Of a DNA stretch of 64,000 bases, positions 35,715 through 44,408 are shown piece after piece (position 1 is the first letter of the stretch; the number at the start of each line of letters is the position of its first letter). The notes under the pieces were generated by a model. That model worked only from the letters and a program-made list of their open reading frames with translations. It ran no database searches and was not told where the DNA came from. Both the position numbers and the translations under genes were made by a program. Source of the stretch: Bacteroidota bacterium (GTDB lineage Bacteria > Bacteroidota > Bacteroidia > Chitinophagales > Chitinophagaceae). Location of the stretch: NCBI GenBank assembly GCA_026391455.1, contig JAPLEH010000040.1, positions 16,633 to 80,632 on the forward strand, read 5' to 3'.

Positions 35715-36986
35715 ATGGATATACAAAGTATAAAGAACAGATTCAATATAATCGGCAATGCGCCGGCACTCAACTATGCGTTGCAGGTGGCGGTGCAGGT
35801 GGCCGCTACTGACCTTACCGTGCTCATCAATGGGGAGAGCGGTGTGGGTAAGGAAGTATTTTCCCAGATCATTCACTCCTTATCCTCCCGCAAACATAAT
35901 CCCTTTATTGCGGTAAACTGTGGTGCGATACCCGAAGGCACGATTGATTCGGAATTGTTTGGTCATGAGAAAGGATCCTTCACCGGTGCGGTGGATGCGC
36001 GTAAAGGATATTTTGAAACGGTGAATGGTGGTACCATCTTTCTCGATGAGATCGGTGAATTGCCATTGGGCACACAGGCCCGCCTGCTGCGCGTGCTGGA
36101 AGCCGGTGAATACATTCGGGTAGGTTCATCCAAAACACAAAAGACGGATGTGCGCGTAATCGCCGCTACCAATAAAGATTTGTTGCAACTGGTGCAGTCT
36201 GGTAAGTTTCGCGAAGACCTGTATTATCGTCTGAGCACTGTACCCATTCGTGTACCATCACTGCATGATCGTCCGGAAGATATTCATTTGCTATTCAGGA
36301 AATTTGCTGCTGATTTTGCGCATAAATACAAGACCTCTCCGGTACAACTGGATGAGGACGCCAAAAACCTGTTAATAAACTATCCCTGGCCCGGTAATGT
36401 GCGGGAATTGAAGAATATTGCAGAACAGATTTCAGTTCTTTCTCAGGACAAGCAAGTAACGTCTGCCGGTCTCAGTAAGTTTTTACAACCGTATTCCAGC
36501 AATCGTATGCCTGCACTTGTGTCGCCAGCCCATACGAACACGCAGGATTTCAGTAATGAACGGGAAATGCTGTACAAGCTTTTCTTCGATATGAAGAAAG
36601 ATGTGACCGAACTGAAACGGATGTTTCTGGAAGTATTGCAAAACCCGCAAATGAGTGCGCAAAATCAGGCCTTTATCAACCAACTGAAGGAGAATGATAC
36701 CTACCGCCTCAAGGGTAATGAACTGGTGCCGGCGCTGAATCCTGTTTCCATCAGCAACTACGACCTTCCTCCTGCTGCGAATCATACACAACCAGTACTC
36801 ATGAACAATGATATACATGAGCATGTGGAAGTGGAAGAAAGCCTGAATATCGTGGATAAGGAAAAGGAACTGATCATAAAAGCATTGAAAAAACATAAGA
36901 GCAAACGCAAGGATGCGGCCCTCGACCTGGGTATCAGCGAACGAACCTTATACCGCAAACTGAAAGAATACGATATAGAAGAATAA
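35715..36986 (+). CDS. Sigma-54-interacting AAA+ transcriptional activator
   Basis: This 423-aa protein starts almost directly with the AAA+ domain: Walker A GESGVGKE at residues 40-47, the sigma-54 contact loop KGSFTGA near 86-92 (Ser in place of the usual Ala of GAFTGA), Walker B GGTIFLDEIGE, and a WPGNVREL sensor motif. A variable linker follows, then a C-terminal Fis-type helix-turn-helix (KRKDAALDLGISERTLYRKL). There is no N-terminal receiver, GAF or PAS domain, so its activity must be set by expression or a partner. It overlaps lptE by one base. Confidence 0.92.
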   Translation: MDIQSIKNRFNIIGNAPALNYALQVAVQVAATDLTVLINGESGVGKEVFSQIIHSLSSRKHNPFIAVNCGAIPEGTIDSELFGHEKGSFTGAVDARKGYFETVNGGTIFLDEIGELPLGTQARLLRVLEAGEYIRVGSSKTQKTDVRVIAATNKDLLQLVQSGKFREDLYYRLSTVPIRVPSLHDRPEDIHLLFRKFAADFAHKYKTSPVQLDEDAKNLLINYPWPGNVRELKNIAEQISVLSQDKQVTSAGLSKFLQPYSSNRMPALVSPAHTNTQDFSNEREMLYKLFFDMKKDVTELKRMFLEVLQNPQMSAQNQAFINQLKENDTYRLKGNELVPALNPVSISNYDLPPAANHTQPVLMNNDIHEHVEVEESLNIVDKEKELIIKALKKHKSKRKDAALDLGISERTLYRKLKEYDIEE

Positions 36987-37513
36987 TGAAACGGAAGTAT
37001 AAAATAACCCTTTATCTCCTGCCGCTGGCCATTGCCGGACTGTTGTTGTTTACCCAAAGCAGTTGTGGTATTTATAAATTCAATGAAACCGGTTCGATAC
37101 CTGATTCGATCAAGACGGTAAAAGTGAATTTCATAGAGAACCGGGCACAATATATCAATCCGCAACTGAGTCCGCGACTGACCGATAAATTGCGGCAAAA
37201 GATCGTGGGACAAACAAAGCTCACTCAAACCAATAATGATAATGCCGATTGGCTCATCAGTGGTTATGTACAGGAATATTCCTTTATGACCAGCGCCATC
37301 TCTGGTCAGCAGGGTGCCAACAGTCGCCTCACTGTGGCTATACATATTACGCTGGAAGACCGCAAAGAGGGAAAAACCACCGAACATGATGTAAGCCGGA
37401 GTTTTGAATTCAAGGGCAATAAGACCTTTCAGCAGGCCGAATCAGAATTGGCTGATGAAATGGTACGAACTATGACGGATGATATTTTCAATAAACTGTT
37501 TTCCAACTGGTAA
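36986..37513 (+). CDS. lptE: LptE-family LPS-assembly lipoprotein
   Basis: The 175-aa protein has an N-terminal hydrophobic signal ending LLLFTQSSC-GIYKF, with the Cys at about residue 27 as lipidation site. The LptE-like core (SIPDSIKTVKVNFIENRAQY, NPQLSPRLTDKLRQKI, DWLISGYVQEYS) is the Bacteroidota form of LptE. It plugs LptD and helps place LPS in the outer leaflet. The start codon overlaps the stop of the sigma-54 activator (TAATG), so translation is coupled. This activator-LptE-repeat protein-SecG order appears common in Bacteroidota (from memory). Confidence 0.85.
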   Translation: MKRKYKITLYLLPLAIAGLLLFTQSSCGIYKFNETGSIPDSIKTVKVNFIENRAQYINPQLSPRLTDKLRQKIVGQTKLTQTNNDNADWLISGYVQEYSFMTSAISGQQGANSRLTVAIHITLEDRKEGKTTEHDVSRSFEFKGNKTFQQAESELADEMVRTMTDDIFNKLFSNW

Positions 37514-37579
37514 TTCAGTAATTTTGCCATCCCCGTTTTGCTGTTGTGGCAAATGCGGTTTTACTCTTATCTTGTAACG

Positions 37580-38785
37580 ATGAATGCCCGGATCAACCAA
37601 TTGGTAAAATCACTGCTGCAAAAAGATACGCTGGAGCAATGCAGCCTGCGTGAAGTGGAGCAATTTGCGGAACGGTACCCTTATTTTGGTGCGGCACAAC
37701 TGCTGCTCACCAAAAAATTACAGGCTGAAAATTCTGACCGTTATGCGGCACAATTGCAAAAGACTTATTTATTCTTTCATAATCCGTTGTGGGTGGAACA
37801 ATTGCTGAATGAAACCGGCAATGGTACCATTGTACAGGAACAATTGACCGAATTGACCGTACCACCCGTGGCTTTTACCAACACCCCGTCAGTAACACCT
37901 CCGATACAGGAAGTAGCAGCTCCGGCAGCTATACCCGTGGAAGAAATACCCGTGAATACAGCACCCGAGGTGATAAATACACCGGAAGAGGTGGACAATG
38001 TGGCCGATTTGTCGTCACCGGTGGAGGCTGTACTAACGCCTGAATTGATGATACAGGAAGTAGCGGCTCCGGCAGCTATACGCGTTGAAAAAATACATGA
38101 GGAAGAAATTCCCGAGGTTACTGCACCTGAGGTGATGAATACCCCGGAGGAGGTGGACACTGTGGCTGATTTGTCGTCCCCGTTGGAGGCTGTACTAACG
38201 CCTGAAGATATGCCCGAAGCAGTTGCTTTACCAGTGGAAAACACAACAATGGAACTGTCATCTTCGCCGGCACAGGAGGAAAGGGTACCAGAGGCAGAAA
38301 CGCCTGCTCCCCTGCCCGAAATGGCATTGGTGGCCCCTGAACCGGAAAAAGCGAAAGAACCCGAACTTCCCGTTTTCAACCCCGGGATGCCGGATGCGGT
38401 AACAGGTGATGAATTGCTTTTCGAACCCTACCATACCGTGGATTATTTTGCTTCGCAGGGTATTAAAATGCAGGAAGAGGAAGCACCACGCGATAAATTC
38501 AGCCTGCAACTGAAAAGTTTCACCGGCTGGCTTCGCACGCTTAAAAAGCACCCTGCCGTGGAATTGGGGCGGGCTCCGGTTAGCACCGGCGAGCATAACG
38601 CAGAATTACTGGCACGGGATTCCCTCCAGGAAGGCGATGTGGTAACGGAGGCCATGGCAGAAGTATGGGAAAAGCAGGGCCACAAGGGCAAAGCCATTGA
38701 TATTTACCGCAAATTAAGTTTGCTCGAACCCGATAAAAGCGCTTATTTTGCAGCCAAAATTGACGAATTAAAGAAATTAAACTGA
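37580..38785 (+). CDS. Hypothetical protein with internal Pro/Glu/Val-rich tandem repeat
   Basis: The 401-aa protein begins MNARINQLVKSLLQKDTLEQ. Its N-terminal ~90 residues are helical (CSLREVEQFAERYPYFGAAQ). The middle (about 105-245) is a low-complexity Pro/Glu/Val linker holding two copies of a ~55-residue unit (IQEVAAPAAI...ADLSSPVEAVLTPE). The C-terminal ~100 residues end in a TPR-like helix pair (VWEKQGHKGKAIDIYRKL...LEPDKSAYFAAKIDELKKL). It is not recognised as a named family. It lies one base from secG. The ATG at 37580 is chosen because the frame upstream (to 37538) looks like promoter sequence with TAATTTTG at 37519-37526. Confidence 0.75.
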   Translation: MNARINQLVKSLLQKDTLEQCSLREVEQFAERYPYFGAAQLLLTKKLQAENSDRYAAQLQKTYLFFHNPLWVEQLLNETGNGTIVQEQLTELTVPPVAFTNTPSVTPPIQEVAAPAAIPVEEIPVNTAPEVINTPEEVDNVADLSSPVEAVLTPELMIQEVAAPAAIRVEKIHEEEIPEVTAPEVMNTPEEVDTVADLSSPLEAVLTPEDMPEAVALPVENTTMELSSSPAQEERVPEAETPAPLPEMALVAPEPEKAKEPELPVFNPGMPDAVTGDELLFEPYHTVDYFASQGIKMQEEEAPRDKFSLQLKSFTGWLRTLKKHPAVELGRAPVSTGEHNAELLARDSLQEGDVVTEAMAEVWEKQGHKGKAIDIYRKLSLLEPDKSAYFAAKIDELKKLN

Positions 38786-38786
38786 C

Positions 38787-39164
38787 ATGACTATTCTTTT
38801 TATCATATTGATTGTAGTAGCATCTTTAGCGCTTACTTTATTTGTATTGATTCAAAACCCCAAGGGTGGCGGGCTGGCTGGAAATATTGCTGGTTTTAGC
38901 AACCAATATATGGGTGTAAAGCAAACTACGGATGTACTGGAAAAAGGTACCTGGGTATTTGCTGGACTCATTGGTCTTCTTTGCATTATAGCAGTGATTT
39001 TTATTCCCAAGCCTGTAAACTCTGCCTCTGGCAGTACGAATAAGGCGGAAGGTTTACCCGCTCCCGTACAGAAGACAACAGCCCCTGCTCCCGGAGCTAA
39101 TCCCGGAAATGTGCCAATGCCTTCTACCACACCCCCGGCAACAACTCCTACTACCCCTAAATAA
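38787..39164 (+). CDS. secG: Preprotein translocase subunit SecG
   Basis: The 125-aa protein has two membrane segments (ILFIILIVVASLALTLFVLI, about 2-21; WVFAGLIGLLCIIAVIFI, about 52-69). The SecG signature NPKGGGLAGNIAG lies between them. It stimulates SecYE-dependent export. The C-terminus carries an extra ~50-residue Pro/Thr/Ala-rich tail typical of Bacteroidota SecG. It is 1 bp after the repeat protein and followed by a strong terminator. Confidence 0.93.
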   Translation: MTILFIILIVVASLALTLFVLIQNPKGGGLAGNIAGFSNQYMGVKQTTDVLEKGTWVFAGLIGLLCIIAVIFIPKPVNSASGSTNKAEGLPAPVQKTTAPAPGANPGNVPMPSTTPPATTPTTPK

Positions 39165-39186
39165 GGAAATACGATAGTAAAATATG

Positions 39187-39220
39187 CCCCGTGTCCGTTC
39201 TGCAGACACGGGGTTTTTAT
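39187..39220 (+). terminator. Rho-independent terminator after secG
   Basis: The 9-bp perfect stem CCCCGTGTC / GACACGGGG (39187-39195 and 39205-39213) has a CGTTCTGCA loop and is followed by TTTTTAT. It ends the activator-lptE-secG run. Confidence 0.92.
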
Positions 39221-39238
39221 TTATATTGTGAATCATCT

Positions 39239-40279
39239 ATGAAAAAGAAAATAATCATCGCCATTGTATTGGTGCTTTTGCTGGCAGGAGGTTTCCTGGG
39301 TTATAAAATATTGGGTCCCGCTGTGCATGTTTCAGACAAGAAATATTTTTATATACAGGATGGTGCCACTGCAGATCAGGTGAGCCATGCGCTGTCCGAA
39401 CAACAGTTTATCAGCAGCGAAGCCTGGTTCAGCCGGGTGGCTGGATGGATGAAGTACCGGTCTGTAAAGCCAGGCCGGTATGAATTAAAGAATGGAATGA
39501 GTCTGATGGACCTGGTAAAAATGTTGCGGGCCGGAAAACAGTCGCCCGTAAAACTGGTGATCATTAAAGAGCGAACCAAAGAACTATTTGCCGGTAAAAT
39601 GGGGAAGAAATTTGATACCCAGTGTGATTCACTTCGCATGATCCGTTTTCTGAGCAGCAATGATTCGCTGGCCCGTTTTGATGTGGATACCAATACGGTT
39701 ATGTCAGTTATCATGCCCTATACCTACGAAGTGAACTGGAACAGCAGCCCGGAAAAGATCATGCAGCAATTTTATACGGCGTATAAAAAATTCTGGAATG
39801 AAGACCGTAAGTCTAAAGCCGAAGCGCTGCAACTGACTCCCCTGCAGGTGATCACACTCGCATCGATCGTGGAAGAAGAGACCAATAAGAAAGATGATAA
39901 ATTCAAAATTGCGAGTACCTATATCAATCGTATCCGTCAGGGCATGAAATTACAGGCAGATCCTACCGTGAAATTTGCCATGAAGAATTTTGCGCTCAAA
40001 CGCATACTCGGCGTACACCTGCAGACCAATTCTCCTTATAACACGTATATGTATGCCGGTCTTCCTCCCGGCCCCATTTGTACGCCTACGGCTGAAACGA
40101 TTGATGCAGTATTGCAGGCACCGGTTACAGATTACCTCTTCTTTGTGGCTAGTTATAAATTCGATGGTACCAGTATATTCACGAGCAACCTGTCGGACCA
40201 TTCCCGCTATGCGAAAATGTATCAGCAGGAACTTACCCGCAGGATGGATTCTGCTAAAAAGGCCAATGCCGGAAAATAA
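39239..40279 (+). CDS. mltG: Endolytic murein transglycosylase MltG
   Basis: The 346-aa inner-membrane protein cuts nascent glycan strands. It has an N-terminal membrane helix (KKKIIIAIVLVLLLAGGFLG), a LysM-like part (FYIQDGATADQVSHAL) and the YceG/MltG catalytic domain. The catalytic domain has LASIVEEETNKKDDKFKIAS (catalytic Glu), RIRQGMKLQADPTVKF and YNTYMYAGLPPGPICTP. The ATG at 39239 is used because the longer frame begins inside the secG terminator. Its stop overlaps the next start by one base. Confidence 0.94.
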   Translation: MKKKIIIAIVLVLLLAGGFLGYKILGPAVHVSDKKYFYIQDGATADQVSHALSEQQFISSEAWFSRVAGWMKYRSVKPGRYELKNGMSLMDLVKMLRAGKQSPVKLVIIKERTKELFAGKMGKKFDTQCDSLRMIRFLSSNDSLARFDVDTNTVMSVIMPYTYEVNWNSSPEKIMQQFYTAYKKFWNEDRKSKAEALQLTPLQVITLASIVEEETNKKDDKFKIASTYINRIRQGMKLQADPTVKFAMKNFALKRILGVHLQTNSPYNTYMYAGLPPGPICTPTAETIDAVLQAPVTDYLFFVASYKFDGTSIFTSNLSDHSRYAKMYQQELTRRMDSAKKANAGK

Positions 40280-41247
40280 TGCCTTTGTTTACACAAATAG
40301 CGAATAAGATCACTTCATCGGCACCGGCCCGGATCATTGTACATAAAAGCAAGAACACGTCGCTACCCGGATTTCGTCGTATTCCGATCTATGATGTGGT
40401 GAAATTCTTTATTGGCCAGGTAAAAACGGTGGGCATGACCGAACGGGCCTCTGCCATTGCCTATAATTTCTGTATGGCCATTCCGCCGGCCATTATCTTT
40501 CTGTTTACGCTGATCCCTTTTTTGCCCATTTCAAAGGATTTTGAAATGAGCTTGTACAGCCTGATACGTGATGTGATACCCGGGGAAAAGAATAATGAAG
40601 TATTGATCCATTTTCTGCAGGATTTTATCAATAAACCCCGCAATGGGTTGTTGTCACTCGGTTTTCTATTATCCCTGTTCTTTTCTTCCAATGCCATGAT
40701 GGGTATCATGCATTCATTTGACAAGAACTATATCGGTTTCCGCAAGCGAAAGGGTTGGCAGAAAAGGCTGGTAGCTTTAAAGATCACCCTGGTATTGTTT
40801 GTATTGGTATTTGCCTCTATCCTGTTGCTCATAGGGCAAGCCAGGGTGCTGAAATTTTTCGGGATTCGCGATACCACGGTCCTTTTTATCATTGTGAATG
40901 CAAGGTGGGTCGTGATCATACTTTTATTTTTTGCCTGTATCTCTTATATCTATCGCCATGCCCCGGCAGTGCATAAGAAATGGAAAATGATCAATCCGGG
41001 TTCCATACTCGCCAGTTTTCTGATGTTGCTGATGACCTTACTGTTTTCCTGGTGGGTGAGCCGTTTTGGAAATTATAACCAGCTTTTCGGATCCATCGGT
41101 ACGGTGCTGATTTTGATGATCCTTATTTTTATCAATTCCCTGGTATTGCTGATCGGCTTCGAATTGAACGTAAGTATCTCCTCCCTGCAGAAAATTGCAG
41201 ACGAGCGGAAAGAAAACCCTTCGGATGGGACGGAATCTTCGAAATAA
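40279..41247 (+). CDS. YihY/BrkB family inner membrane protein
   Basis: This 322-aa protein has six membrane helices and the family core: MTERASAIAYNFCMAIPPAI near residue 52 and later NPGSILASFLMLLMTLLFSW and YNQLFGSIGTVLILMIL. The last is the conserved Y-x-x-x-Y/F-G-S-x-G-x-x-x motif. The family is often mislabelled RNase BN; its real function is unknown. It is coupled to mltG by a one-base overlap. The C-terminal tail is short and charged. Confidence 0.92.
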   Translation: MPLFTQIANKITSSAPARIIVHKSKNTSLPGFRRIPIYDVVKFFIGQVKTVGMTERASAIAYNFCMAIPPAIIFLFTLIPFLPISKDFEMSLYSLIRDVIPGEKNNEVLIHFLQDFINKPRNGLLSLGFLLSLFFSSNAMMGIMHSFDKNYIGFRKRKGWQKRLVALKITLVLFVLVFASILLLIGQARVLKFFGIRDTTVLFIIVNARWVVIILLFFACISYIYRHAPAVHKKWKMINPGSILASFLMLLMTLLFSWWVSRFGNYNQLFGSIGTVLILMILIFINSLVLLIGFELNVSISSLQKIADERKENPSDGTESSK

Positions 41248-41280
41248 TGTCCGAATTTGGTAGTCACAAAAATCAATTGT

Positions 41281-41883
41281 ATGAAATCATTCTTTTTTGC
41301 AGCCCTGCCTGTGCTGGCGCTTTCCCTGATAATCAGCAGGACGAATGAACCCCTGCCGATCGGGGCACCTGTTCCCAATCCGGATACCAAAATGATGGAT
41401 ATTTCGGGTAAAGAAATTGCCCTGAAAGATGCCAAAACCGAAAAGGGATTGCTGGTGATGTTTAGTTGTAATACCTGCCCGTACGTGGTAAAGAACCAGT
41501 CGCGTACTTACGAAGTATGTAAATATGCACAGGGCAATGGTATTGGCGTGGCCATACTCAACTCCAATGAAGCCAAGCGGGGTGATGATGATTCAATGGA
41601 GGAAATGAAAGCTTATGCCAAACAGCAGGGATATAATTGGTATTACCTGGAGGACAAAAATTCGGCGCTGGCAGACGCTTTTGGTGCCAACCGTACGCCG
41701 GAGTGCTTCCTGTTTGATGGTTCGGGCAAACTGGTGTACCATGGCGCAATCGACGATAATCCGTCGGATGCTTCGGGAGTAAGCCGTAAGCACCTGATGG
41801 CAGCCATTGATGAAATGAAGAATGGAAAAGAGATAACGGTGAAGGAATCAAGGTCAGTAGGCTGTGCGATTAAGCGCCTATAA
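41281..41883 (+). CDS. Exported thioredoxin-like (AhpC/TSA) protein
   Basis: From the ATG at 41281 the 200-aa protein has a signal peptide MKSFFFAALPVLALSLI. A peroxiredoxin/thioredoxin-like domain follows with a C-x-x-C site MFSCNTCPYVV (about residues 62-72) and the cis-Pro region ANRTPECFLF. Related proteins reduce or oxidise periplasmic thiols; whether this one acts as a peroxidase is unclear. The frame is open for eight more codons upstream, but ATG plus signal peptide fits best. A strong terminator follows. Confidence 0.85.
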   Translation: MKSFFFAALPVLALSLIISRTNEPLPIGAPVPNPDTKMMDISGKEIALKDAKTEKGLLVMFSCNTCPYVVKNQSRTYEVCKYAQGNGIGVAILNSNEAKRGDDDSMEEMKAYAKQQGYNWYYLEDKNSALADAFGANRTPECFLFDGSGKLVYHGAIDDNPSDASGVSRKHLMAAIDEMKNGKEITVKESRSVGCAIKRL

Positions 41884-41904
41884 ACCTGTTTTTTACCGCA
41901 TGAA

Positions 41905-41936
41905 ATACCCCGGCAAAGGCCGGGGTATTTTTTTAT
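41905..41936 (+). terminator. Rho-independent terminator
   Basis: The 10-bp stem ATACCCCGGC / GCCGGGGTAT has an AAAG loop and a following T7 run. It lies 22 bp after the thioredoxin-like gene. Confidence 0.93.
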
Positions 41937-42012
41937 AAATAATTTATGGAAAATTTTTATGCATGCATCTAAAAGGTGTAAGACCTTTATTTATACACAA
42001 AAACCGCAGCTT

Positions 42013-42231
42013 ATGTTTTCCCGCACTATCATCAACCGGCTGGTTATATTCAGTTTTTTAGTATTGGTGGGTTATTGGCTGGCCAAAGCCTTCTACCATA
42101 AAAGTGTATTGGGTGTCATACTTGCCCTGGTAAGCCTGGGTGCCGGGATATATTTCCTGTATATACTGGCATCTGCCCGTAAAGAAATGGAGATGGAAAT
42201 GGAGGCGGAAAATATTAATCAGCACAGTTAG
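42013..42231 (+). CDS. Small two-helix membrane protein
   Basis: The 72-aa protein (ATG 42013) has two hydrophobic helices (IINRLVIFSFLVLVGYWLAK; SVLGVILALVSLGAGIYFLY) and a short acidic tail with EMEMEMEAEN. It is not recognised. The frame is open upstream to 41959, but the shorter form begins right at the first helix. It is followed after 8 bp by a lipoprotein gene, with which it may be co-transcribed. Confidence 0.6.
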   Translation: MFSRTIINRLVIFSFLVLVGYWLAKAFYHKSVLGVILALVSLGAGIYFLYILASARKEMEMEMEAENINQHS

Positions 42232-42239
42232 CATTCCCA

Positions 42240-43073
42240 TTGAAACGGTTTGCCTTTTTTCTGGTTGCCGCAGTCCTTACCGGATGGTCCTGTATGCAGC
42301 GGGCAAATATCGAACCTTCATTTAGCCTGCAACCTACACCTACAGTCGAAACATCTGAAAGCTCAGCCGACATTGTTAAAACTATTCATGTTTTTGTCCC
42401 CTTATGCGATAACAAGTATCAGGGAATAGTACCGGTACCCGCTAAAACCGGTAACGGACAAGACCCTGGAAATAATCTTTATTGGGGCTGGAGTTATGGC
42501 ATTCGTACTTACTTTAAGAAAAGCAGGGAGTGGATTTTCATCCGTTCGGTAAAAGTAAATGATACGATACCCGAGCGGCTATTGTTTCGCCACAGGGATC
42601 GATCTTTTTTCCTTATCGCTGATGCGTATGATGGCAGATATATCAAATCCTGTACAGTGGATTTTCTAAAGGGATTGGGTGGTGTAATGAAGGACACCAT
42701 GATGGCGGAAGGAAGAATTGCGGGTTTATATGGCAACGCATCGGCATTGGCGTATAACGGGCATAATGGGTTAATGGATGTGGATGTGCCGGTATCAACG
42801 GTGAGTGCAGATGGTATAGAACGGGATTGTTTTATCCTGGCATGTATCAGCAAACCTTACTTTTCAGGACTGATTCAAAAAACAAAAGCAAGGCCATTAT
42901 TATGGACATCGGGTTTGATGGGGCCGGAAGCCTATACTTTGCATGATGCGCTGACGGGGTATATAAATAGTGAGAACGGGGAATCTATCAGGATGCGGGC
43001 TGCAAAAGCGTATTCAGGCTATGCCAAATGCTCAGTACAAGCTGCAAAAAAATTATTATTAACGGGGTTTTGA
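42240..43073 (+). CDS. Hypothetical lipoprotein
   Basis: The TTG at 42240 gives MKRFAFFLVAAVLTGWSC-MQ, a clean lipoprotein signal, so this start is accepted. The 277-aa product has no recognised domain. It contains a conserved-looking GNNLYWGWSYGIRTYFKKS (about residues 78-96) and an ADAYDGRYIKSCTVDFL segment, and is probably a mixed alpha/beta periplasmic or surface lipoprotein. It is convergent with the TlpA-like gene, with only 5 bp between stops. Confidence 0.7.
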   Translation: MKRFAFFLVAAVLTGWSCMQRANIEPSFSLQPTPTVETSESSADIVKTIHVFVPLCDNKYQGIVPVPAKTGNGQDPGNNLYWGWSYGIRTYFKKSREWIFIRSVKVNDTIPERLLFRHRDRSFFLIADAYDGRYIKSCTVDFLKGLGGVMKDTMMAEGRIAGLYGNASALAYNGHNGLMDVDVPVSTVSADGIERDCFILACISKPYFSGLIQKTKARPLLWTSGLMGPEAYTLHDALTGYINSENGESIRMRAAKAYSGYAKCSVQAAKKLLLTGF

Positions 43074-43078
43074 TCTGT

Positions 43079-43570
43079 TTATCTACTTTGAAGTAAAGCC
43101 ATGATCTCCTTTTTCAGTTCTTCTTCGGAGAGCTGATCTTCGGCAAATTTCCGGTAGCCCGTTTTACGATTGATAAAAAGGGTTGCCGGAATAGCCCCGG
43201 ACCAGGTACTGTCTATTTTGGGACAGAAATAATCCGCATTCGTTTCATCCAGCCAAACCACTTCTGAAGTAATCTTTCGTTTCTTTATAAAGGAACGAAT
43301 ACCGGCGGGATAATTTTCTTTAAAGTCGAGACTCACCAACAGGAGTTGCACACTATCTCCTTTATGCGCCGCAGCCTGTTGTTGAAAATAGGGAATCTCT
43401 TCCACGCAGGGTTTACACCAGGTAGCCCACATATTGATGATGAGCGGGTGTTTGCTTTCAGCAATGATCGTTTCCAGCTCCTTGATCTTCACCCGCCTTA
43501 TCACCTGCGCCTTTCCAGCAACCGCCATAAAAAAACCGACTGTAATTATCAAGAATCTTAACACAAGCAT
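43079..43570 (-). CDS. TlpA-like thiol:disulfide reductase (thioredoxin fold)
   Basis: The 163-aa exported protein has a signal peptide (about 1-21, ending AGKAQ) and a thioredoxin domain with the redox site WATWCKPCVEEIP (about 48-60). The cis-Pro region is GAIPATLFINRKTG. TlpA/ResA-type proteins reduce periplasmic disulfides, for example during cytochrome c maturation. The haem c lipoprotein at 19450 would be a possible client; that link is only inference. Confidence 0.88.
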   Translation of the reverse strand: MLVLRFLIITVGFFMAVAGKAQVIRRVKIKELETIIAESKHPLIINMWATWCKPCVEEIPYFQQQAAAHKGDSVQLLLVSLDFKENYPAGIRSFIKKRKITSEVVWLDETNADYFCPKIDSTWSGAIPATLFINRKTGYRKFAEDQLSEEELKKEIMALLQSR

Positions 43571-43631
43571 TATTTAAAAACTATTTGTATGTGGGAATCA
43601 AAGTATAAACAGCAACTATCATCTTTCAACT

Positions 43632-43653
43632 ACCTGCCTGCCGGCAGGCAGGT
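43632..43653. repeat. 22-bp perfect palindrome
   Basis: ACCTGCCTGCC / GGCAGGCAGGT is a perfect 11+11 dyad with no loop, between the TlpA-like and TrmH genes. Shorter relatives of the CCTGCC/GGCAGG pair occur at 6590-6625, 62585-62990 and 63607-63619. Confidence 0.8.
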
Positions 43654-43656
43654 CAT

Positions 43657-44244
43657 CTATTCACTCTCAAACCCCCACTCTTCCTGCAATTTCGTATACC
43701 GTTGCTCATCCAGTCCCCGCTTTTCATAATGACCTGCATTGGTCTTTTGCCGGAAGGCTTCATACAATGTAACTGCACAGGCTACACTGATATTGAGTGA
43801 TTGAATGATGCCTACCTGCGGAATAATGAAATTGCCGTCGGCCAATGCCCGGATCTCTTCGCTCACTCCGCTGTGTTCGTTGCCAAACACGAGGGCAATG
43901 GATTGGGTAAGGTCAAGCTGGTGTAAACTTACTGCATCACTGCTGAGATGGGTTGTTAAAATGGTTGAATAGCTTTTTCGAAGGGATGAAAAGCATTCTT
44001 CCGCATTATCAAACTGATGAATGGTCAGCCATTTGGCAGCACTCGAGGAGCTTTTGGCCCCCCATTTTTTATGGCGGGGGATTTTCGTGTTCAGAATATA
44101 AATATCCTGTAAGCCTACTGCATCGGCGGTGCGCATAACGGCAGAAATATTATGCGGATCGAACACATTTTCCAATACCACGGTGATATTGCTTTGTCGT
44201 TTATCGAGTACCGCGGTGAGGCGGTTATATCGTTCAGGTGTCAT
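43657..44244 (-). CDS. trmH: TrmH-family (SpoU) tRNA/rRNA 2'-O-methyltransferase
   Basis: The 195-aa SPOUT enzyme has motif 1 LENVFDPHNISAVMRTADAVG (about residues 24-44), motif 2 ALVFGNEHSGVSEEIRALAD (about 127-146) and motif 3 IIPQVGIIQSLNISVACAVT (about 150-169). These make the trefoil-knot SAM site. It best resembles tRNA Gm18 methyltransferase TrmH; other SpoU substrates cannot be excluded. Confidence 0.85.
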   Translation of the reverse strand: MTPERYNRLTAVLDKRQSNITVVLENVFDPHNISAVMRTADAVGLQDIYILNTKIPRHKKWGAKSSSSAAKWLTIHQFDNAEECFSSLRKSYSTILTTHLSSDAVSLHQLDLTQSIALVFGNEHSGVSEEIRALADGNFIIPQVGIIQSLNISVACAVTLYEAFRQKTNAGHYEKRGLDEQRYTKLQEEWGFESE

Positions 44245-44408
44245 TGTAGATGATTAGCAACAAATATAAGTCAGACGGATGAAAGCATCATAGCATACAA
44301 ATGATCGGGATCATATCGATGTGATTGTATAAAGTTGTCCTGAAAATTCATTCAACCGTTGAATTTAATTATATTTAACAAGGAACTAATCCTTAATTAT
44401 TTGTATAT

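Noticed and set aside
37777..38379. 200-codon Ser/Gly/Ala/Thr-rich minus-strand frame
   Set aside because: Antisense of the Pro/Glu/Val-rich linker in the + gene. Low complexity explains the open frame.
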